DNA of 7,915 nt. Origin: Flavobacteriaceae bacterium. Lineage in GTDB: Bacteria > Bacteroidota > Bacteroidia > Flavobacteriales > Flavobacteriaceae. The notes beneath the pieces were generated by a model that was given only the letters and a program-made list of their open reading frames with translations, did not search any database and was not told the DNA's origin. The stretch spans positions 1 through 7,915 of the forward strand of contig NZQO01000070.1 in the NCBI GenBank assembly GCA_002693605.1. The letters are read 5' to 3'. Positions 3,747 through 7,915 of the stretch are shown here, one piece after another (position 1 is the first letter of the stretch; each line of letters begins with the position of its first letter). Made by a program: the position numbers and the translations under genes.

Positions 3747-6308
3747 TTATTTTTGGGGATTGCTATTCGATTGGTCCATCGCGCCCTGATCTTGATAGGC
3801 AGCTAAATTTTTGTGAATTTGCACAATTTTGTAATTGGGAGTGGCAATTTCAAAATGGGGCCGTTTAATCTTGAATTTCTTGTTTTCCTCTAGCGCCTCG
3901 CCAAATTGCCGTGCACCGGTCTTGGTGTTAAACCCGTGGACAATCGCGAAAACCGTTTCCGGGGTGTAATAATCAAGGGAAATATCCATCTCGCGATAAC
4001 CGTAGGTGGATATGGCTTCCGTAAGCTTATCAATAAGCGCATTGGCCTGCTCTGTTTCCGAGACATCGAAAGTATACACCAATTTGAATTTCGTAGCCGT
4101 TTCCTCCGGCTCAAATCCGTTGAATTCCAGCCCTGGCAACACGGTCTTGTAAATTTCCTCGGCCTGTTTTCCTTCTTGGGCATTTGGGTAGTTTAGCGCG
4201 ATAAAGTTGAGCGCTTTCTTGTAGGGCTCGAACCCTTGTTGCCGCGCCACGGCAGTAGCTTTCAACAACTCGAACTTGGGTACGATATCGGTGCCGGTAT
4301 ATTGCGCGATATAGTCATCGCTCTGATCTATTACGTATTGGTATTTCGATGCCTCAAATTCTTTATACAATTGTTTGTACTTGAACTCCGGACTCGATTC
4401 GTCTTCGGCCAACAGCGTGTTCGGATTCAGCAGAATCTGCGCATATCGCGATTCTGGATAATTCGAGACAATATCGTTTTTATATTCAGCGGCCTTCGCT
4501 TCGTTCCCCAATTCGACGTATACCCTGTGCAGGTTGTATTTTGCGGGCAATACCAAGCGTTCTTCGGGCTGGTGGGCCAACAGGGTTTCTAGGCGATTTG
4601 CCGACAGGGCGTATTCCCTAAATTGCTCTTTATAGATGAGCCCCAATTGGTAGTAGGCAAAGTTCCTGTCCTTGGCGAGACTGTCCAAAACCGCCCCATC
4701 TGTCGGTATGGTTGCGAGGTAGGTTTGCGGATCGAACAGTTCGTTTTCGGAAATGGGCACTCCTGCATCGGCTACAACCTCATCTTCCAGTAAGCTGGAA
4801 GGCCTACTGGACAGGCGCCAGTAATCTTCTAGGTTGCGGTCGCCCCATATTTTCTTGAACTCCTGCTTGCCGTAGGCTACCGTGGTCGGGTTGTAAAAAT
4901 AGAACGTCCCTCCCTTGCCACCAGGCGTATTGGTCTGGTTTTTCTTGTAGAATTCATTATTGGCAAATGCCTCCTGTTGCTTGACGTTCTCTAGGGAATC
5001 GGCAATGGCCTTCGCTTTCAACCTTTCGGTATATTCGGTAAAGTAAGCTAGTTGCTCGCTCTCACTCATTCGTGCAATGCGCAGTATGCTGTCATTTTCC
5101 GTAGCGATATCCTCATACTTAATAACATCGTCCAGATTCTCACGTTTTTTGGTTATGCGTCTCCATTCGCGTGTTTTAGGCACCAACTGGGTTAGGGTGC
5201 TATCGTAATAGGCGCCGGCATTTTTATAGAGCGATCTGTCGAAGTTAATTTCGGCAAGGGTACGGTAGTTTACCGCTTGCATGAACTTATCATTCTTAAA
5301 ATTCTTGATTGATTTATTATAATAGGCAACGGCTGTTTCTATACTGTCAACATTTCGGTAGTACTCGCCAATCTGGTTGTAAATCTTATCGAGGTATGGC
5401 CGATTCTCGCGATTGGCCTCCAGTTCGAACAGCAGTTCCAGAAACGCGGTTCTGTCTTCGGTGTCGTAATCGAAATTGCGTGCCTTTTCGATATAGGCAT
5501 TTATCATATAGATGCGCGGCGACTTGCGGTTTAGCGCAATTACCTCATCAAACGCCATATTGGCGCTATCGCGCATTTCCAACTGGTCGTAGAGCTGACC
5601 CTTTATGTAGGCGTAGCGGCCCTGAAGCTCATCGTTCTTAACGAATTGTGATGCCATTTTTACGTAGGGCAAGGCCTCCTCGATGGAATCGAGGTTGATG
5701 TAGGCCTGGGCCATAATGGCCGAAGCATCGGCGAGTTCCTCTTCGTCCAAGTTTGCATTGTCCAGCATTTCCTGCAAATTCTCGAGTGCCAGCTCTTCGT
5801 TTCTGAGGCGGATATTGGTCTTCGCCTTCCACACCTTCGCGCGGTTAATGCTATTGCTCGTAGGGTATCGGTTCAGAATAAAATTGAAGGCATCCTGCGC
5901 GGCCACGTAACGCTGGTCGTAGTACCGGGACTTGCCCAGCAGCATATACGCCTCGTCTACCTGCGGGTTGTGTTCTTTTCCATTTACGTAAATGGAATGT
6001 TTCTGAATTGCCTTCGCACTTTTTTCCTCGGCGCGGTTAAAGTTGGGGTCAAGGCCCTGTCCTGGCGCGCCCTTCTTTTCCTGGAGGTCAATACGCTCTA
6101 CCGGTAATATTTCCCAAAAGTTATCTTGGTAGCCCATGGCCAACGCTTCCTTGCCTTGTTCGAAGGCTAGGTTACCATTATAAAGGGTATTATACTCGGC
6201 GGTAACGGCGTGGTAATTCCTGGAGACAAAGGTGCTCTTTTTGCGTGAACAAGCCGTGAACACGAGTACGGCCAGAATAACAATGGTAAGTTTATGTAAT
6301 CCTTTCAA
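3747..6308 (-). CDS. porW: PorW/SprE, T9SS and gliding-motility TPR lipoprotein
   Basis: An 853-residue lipoprotein. The signal peptide ends in the lipobox-like FTAC with Cys20 as the lipidated residue; the following SRKKS lacks the acidic export signal used for surface lipoproteins in Bacteroidota, so the periplasmic face of the outer membrane is expected. Residues 28-75 (NYHAVTAEYNTLYNGNLAFE onward) match the conserved SprE/PorW N-terminus. TPR-like helical pairs cover about 117-375, a charged segment follows (380-460), then a second conserved region (468-625, starting TFYFYNP) with more TPR-like helices, and a C-terminal alpha/beta module (about 739-833). In Porphyromonas PorW is required for T9SS and is reported to connect the PorK/PorN rings with the translocon; in Flavobacterium SprE is needed for secretion and gliding. 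It is the first gene of the run, followed after 5 nt by bactofilin. Symbol sprE is equally valid. Confidence 0.92.
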   Translation of the reverse strand: MKGLHKLTIVILAVLVFTACSRKKSTFVSRNYHAVTAEYNTLYNGNLAFEQGKEALAMGYQDNFWEILPVERIDLQEKKGAPGQGLDPNFNRAEEKSAKAIQKHSIYVNGKEHNPQVDEAYMLLGKSRYYDQRYVAAQDAFNFILNRYPTSNSINRAKVWKAKTNIRLRNEELALENLQEMLDNANLDEEELADASAIMAQAYINLDSIEEALPYVKMASQFVKNDELQGRYAYIKGQLYDQLEMRDSANMAFDEVIALNRKSPRIYMINAYIEKARNFDYDTEDRTAFLELLFELEANRENRPYLDKIYNQIGEYYRNVDSIETAVAYYNKSIKNFKNDKFMQAVNYRTLAEINFDRSLYKNAGAYYDSTLTQLVPKTREWRRITKKRENLDDVIKYEDIATENDSILRIARMSESEQLAYFTEYTERLKAKAIADSLENVKQQEAFANNEFYKKNQTNTPGGKGGTFYFYNPTTVAYGKQEFKKIWGDRNLEDYWRLSSRPSSLLEDEVVADAGVPISENELFDPQTYLATIPTDGAVLDSLAKDRNFAYYQLGLIYKEQFREYALSANRLETLLAHQPEERLVLPAKYNLHRVYVELGNEAKAAEYKNDIVSNYPESRYAQILLNPNTLLAEDESSPEFKYKQLYKEFEASKYQYVIDQSDDYIAQYTGTDIVPKFELLKATAVARQQGFEPYKKALNFIALNYPNAQEGKQAEEIYKTVLPGLEFNGFEPEETATKFKLVYTFDVSETEQANALIDKLTEAISTYGYREMDISLDYYTPETVFAIVHGFNTKTGARQFGEALEENKKFKIKRPHFEIATPNYKIVQIHKNLAAYQDQGAMDQSNSNPQK

Positions 6309-6338
6309 AATAAATTAGGTTTATATGATACTGTAACT

Positions 6339-6355
6339 TAAAACCTTTGGTTTTA
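6339..6355 (-). repeat. small inverted repeat in the porW leader
   Basis: TAAAACC (6339-6345) and GGTTTTA (6349-6355) form a perfect 7-bp inverted repeat with a 3-nt spacer. It lies in the porW 5' leader, about 30 nt upstream of the ATG and downstream of the predicted promoter. It could be a small RNA hairpin or an operator half-site pair; its size makes chance possible. Confidence 0.35.
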
Positions 6356-6380
6356 GTATGTAGAGTGCCCGTAAGGTCGG

Positions 6381-6393
6381 TAAAAATACAGTT
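6381..6393 (-). promoter_or_regulatory. predicted promoter core of porW
   Basis: The minus strand reads AACTGTATTTTTA (6393-6381). TATTTTTA differs from the TAnnTTTG -7 consensus only in the last base. The 12 bases AACTGTATTTTT are identical to those at the predicted atpB promoter. The -33 region is T-rich but gives no clean TTTG. A start just downstream would give a leader of about 65-70 nt containing the small inverted repeat. The whole 6309-6503 interval is a divergent promoter region and holds no gene that I can see. Confidence 0.45.
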
Positions 6394-6479
6394 CTTTTTT
6401 AACTTCGGAAGTGAAAACCCCCAAAAATTGAAAAGGGCAACAAACTTCAATCAGGCTTACTTTCTATAGCTCTAATTTG

Positions 6480-6487
6480 TATTTTTG
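6480..6487 (+). promoter_or_regulatory. predicted -7 box of the reductase gene
   Basis: TATTTTTG matches the Bacteroidota -7 consensus TAnnTTTG exactly and ends 16 nt before the ATG at 6504. The -33 region near 6457-6463 is poor. Transcription would begin around 6491-6495, leaving a leader of only about 10 nt. A TTG at 6477, in frame with the gene, lies before this box and would not be in the transcript, which supports the ATG at 6504 as the real start. Confidence 0.5.
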
Positions 6488-6503
6488 TCGAAAAATAAGT
6501 GCT

Positions 6504-7553
6504 ATGAGCCATTTCTATTCGTTGAGAATTTCAGAGGTGAACCTAGAGACTCAGAACGCGGTTTCCATAACCTTTGAGGTACCATCACAACTGTCTGAAA
6601 CGTTCGCATTTAAGGCCGGACAATACATTACCATAAAACACATGCACGAGGGCACCGAAATTCGCCGTGCGTATTCCATTTGTTCCACCCCCGGCGGAAG
6701 CACCTTCACCATTGGGGTTAAAAAGGTATCGAAAGGCGCCTTCTCGGTCTATGCCAATACCAAGCTACAGGCCGGCGATACCCTGGAGGTCATGCCCCCC
6801 GAGGGGAAATTCACCGTCGTGCCCCAACCCGACCAGTCGCGTAGCTTCCTAGCCTTTGCGGCGGGAAGCGGCATAACTCCCGTGCTCTCTATTATTAAGA
6901 CAACCCTGTTGCACGAACCCAATAGCAAGTTTACATTGGTATATGGTAACCAATCGCTTACCGAGACCATGTTCCATAAGGAGCTACTGAAGCTGAAAAA
7001 AGAATTTCCAGACCAATTCGTACTTGAGTTTTTCTACAGTCGAAAGCTCGACGAGGGTGCTACCTTTGGCCGTATAGAGCGGTCTACGGTAAACCATTTG
7101 CTAAAGAACAAGTTTAAGGGCAACCGTTTTGACCTCGCCTACTTATGCGGCCCAGAACCTATGATCGACGAAGTTTCTTCGGTACTGAAGGAACACGGTT
7201 ATAACGAAAAGCAAATTTTATTCGAGCTCTTTTCCACCGCCGAAAAAGGACTGCTCACGAAGGCGCACGACGGAAATTCCAACGTGACGATCGTGCTGGA
7301 TGATGACACCGAATCGTTTGAAATGCCCCAGCACAAATCGATCCTCGATGCGGCGCTGGATCATGGTATGGAGCCACCGTATTCGTGCCAAGGAGGTATT
7401 TGCAGCACTTGCATTGCCCGCTTGAAGGAAGGTACGGCCGAAATGCGCAAGAACCAGATCTTGACCGATGAGGACCTTGCAGATGGGCTTATCCTTACCT
7501 GCCAGGCACATCCAACCTCAGCAACAATAGTCATAGATTACGACGATGTTTAA
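6504..7553 (+). CDS. PaaE-type FAD/NAD(P)H/2Fe-2S oxidoreductase
   Basis: A 349-residue electron-transfer reductase with three domains. Residues 1-108 form the FAD-binding beta-barrel with the flavin motif RAYS at 55-58. Residues 112-235 form the NAD(P)H-binding domain, with GSGITP at 121-126 and CGPEPM at 215-220. Residues 260-349 are a plant-type ferredoxin domain in which Cys295, Cys300, Cys303 and Cys333 hold the 2Fe-2S cluster (C-x4-C-x2-C, then C). This order is that of PaaE, the reductase of phenylacetyl-CoA epoxidase, and related ferredoxin-NADP reductases that pass electrons to oxygenases or desaturases. No oxygenase lies beside it, so the partner is unknown and I do not give the paaE symbol. 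The ATG at 6504 is preferred over the in-frame TTG at 6477 because a -7 box overlaps the latter and the family begins near MSHFYSL. Cytoplasmic. It converges on the next gene with a 7-nt gap. Confidence 0.9.
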   Translation: MSHFYSLRISEVNLETQNAVSITFEVPSQLSETFAFKAGQYITIKHMHEGTEIRRAYSICSTPGGSTFTIGVKKVSKGAFSVYANTKLQAGDTLEVMPPEGKFTVVPQPDQSRSFLAFAAGSGITPVLSIIKTTLLHEPNSKFTLVYGNQSLTETMFHKELLKLKKEFPDQFVLEFFYSRKLDEGATFGRIERSTVNHLLKNKFKGNRFDLAYLCGPEPMIDEVSSVLKEHGYNEKQILFELFSTAEKGLLTKAHDGNSNVTIVLDDDTESFEMPQHKSILDAALDHGMEPPYSCQGGICSTCIARLKEGTAEMRKNQILTDEDLADGLILTCQAHPTSATIVIDYDDV

Positions 7554-7560
7554 TCTAGGG

Positions 7561-7915
7561 TTAATTTGCTAGAATTTCAGAAATACGCGCTATCACCTTT
7601 TCCACCGGAATAGATTCGATGGCGTGCTGATAACCTGCGGGAAAAGTCTTCCCGTACACCGACGTAGGCACTAACGGGTACAAATCACGATTTGCCGTTA
7701 ATTGGTTGGCCATAGGTTGGCCAAACGGAACAAAACCCGCATAGGGGTGCGTCACCCCCCAAAGCGTGACGACCTTGGCTCCCATCATTGCCGCCAAGTG
7801 CCCGTTGCCGCTGTCCATTGCCAGCATTACGTCGATATTCGATAACAGGGCCAATTCATTCTGAAATGTCAACCTTCCCGCGACCGATACCACATTTTCC
7901 CATTTTGATGCCCAA
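7561..7915 (-). CDS. glycosyltransferase family 9 (heptosyltransferase-like), C-terminal part
   Basis: The last 117 codons of a minus-strand gene whose start is beyond the right edge; the frame is open to the end of the window, so the GTG at 7893 is an internal Val and not a start. The fragment contains the C-terminal Rossmann half of GT9 enzymes: a SNIDVMLAMDSGNGHLAAMM stretch with the D-S-G-x-x-H motif that binds the nucleotide sugar in WaaC/WaaF-type enzymes, then VTLWGVTHPYAGFVPF. GT9 enzymes add heptose or other sugars to lipopolysaccharide or surface glycans on the cytoplasmic side of the inner membrane. Donor and acceptor cannot be told from this part, and many flavobacterial GT9 proteins are not true heptosyltransferases. 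Its 3' end faces the reductase gene. Confidence 0.88.
   Translation of the reverse strand, partial: WASKWENVVSVAGRLTFQNELALLSNIDVMLAMDSGNGHLAAMMGAKVVTLWGVTHPYAGFVPFGQPMANQLTANRDLYPLVPTSVYGKTFPAGYQHAIESIPVEKVIARISEILAN

Noticed and set aside
4236..4592. 118-codon plus-strand open frame inside porW
   Set aside because: Antisense shadow of a conserved gene; composition is unlike a real protein and there is no promoter or leader.
5309..5641. 110-codon plus-strand open frame inside porW, rich in Arg and Cys
   Set aside because: Typical frame-shadow composition and entirely opposite a conserved coding region.
7554..7560. Bidirectional terminator between the reductase and the GT9 gene
   Set aside because: The gap is 7 nt and I find no stem of useful length across the two gene ends.
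7561..7893. A complete short protein starting at GTG 7893
   Set aside because: The same frame stays open to the window edge with GT9-like residues (WASKWENV) before it, so this is the end of a longer gene.

Overview
The window comes from a member of the Bacteroidota, almost certainly family Flavobacteriaceae. The evidence is the PorW/SprE lipoprotein of the type IX secretion (T9SS) and gliding apparatus, an ATP synthase subunit a with a long secreted-type N-terminal extension, promoters of the Bacteroidota TAnnTTTG type, and a lack of Shine-Dalgarno sequences before the genes. Moderate GC content and marine-flavobacterial protein style fit, but I cannot name a genus.

Layout. Positions 1-6308 hold one long run of minus-strand genes. 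Read in the direction of transcription they are porW/sprE (6308-3747), a bactofilin (3741-3265), atpZ (3262-3044), a DUF6168-like four-helix membrane protein (3039-2653), then after a 103-nt gap with its own promoter atpB (a), atpE (c), atpF (b), atpH (delta) and the first 24 codons of atpA (alpha). The first four genes are 2-5 nt apart and look like one transcript. The Fo/F1 genes form a second block that can be fed from upstream or from the internal promoter. A divergent promoter region (6309-6503) separates this run from a plus-strand, PaaE-type, FAD/NAD(P)H/2Fe-2S reductase (6504-7553). That gene converges, with a 7-nt gap, on the C-terminal end of a GT9 (heptosyltransferase-family) glycosyltransferase (7561 to the window edge). 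No stretch of 300 bases lacks a gene.

How the genes fit together. atpB-E-F-H-A encode the membrane motor, stator and catalytic head of the F-type ATP synthase. AtpZ and the DUF6168 protein occupy the place that atpZ/atpI assembly genes have in other bacteria. The upstream pair, PorW and bactofilin, belong to the cell envelope: PorW links T9SS components on the periplasmic side of the outer membrane, and bactofilins form cytoplasmic or membrane-bound filaments. T9SS and gliding are powered by the proton-motive force, so the linkage is suggestive, but it may only be a conserved synteny.

The most interesting non-coding signals are a 15-bp imperfect hairpin immediately after atpE, a compact GC-rich hairpin in the atpH-atpA gap, an AU-only leader before atpE, and a 12-nt element (AAAAATACAGTT on the plus strand) found at the predicted promoters of both atpB and porW. 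I see no mobile element, CRISPR array, rRNA or tRNA, and no wholly new system. The genes are mostly recognisable, and the novelty lies in regulation and context.
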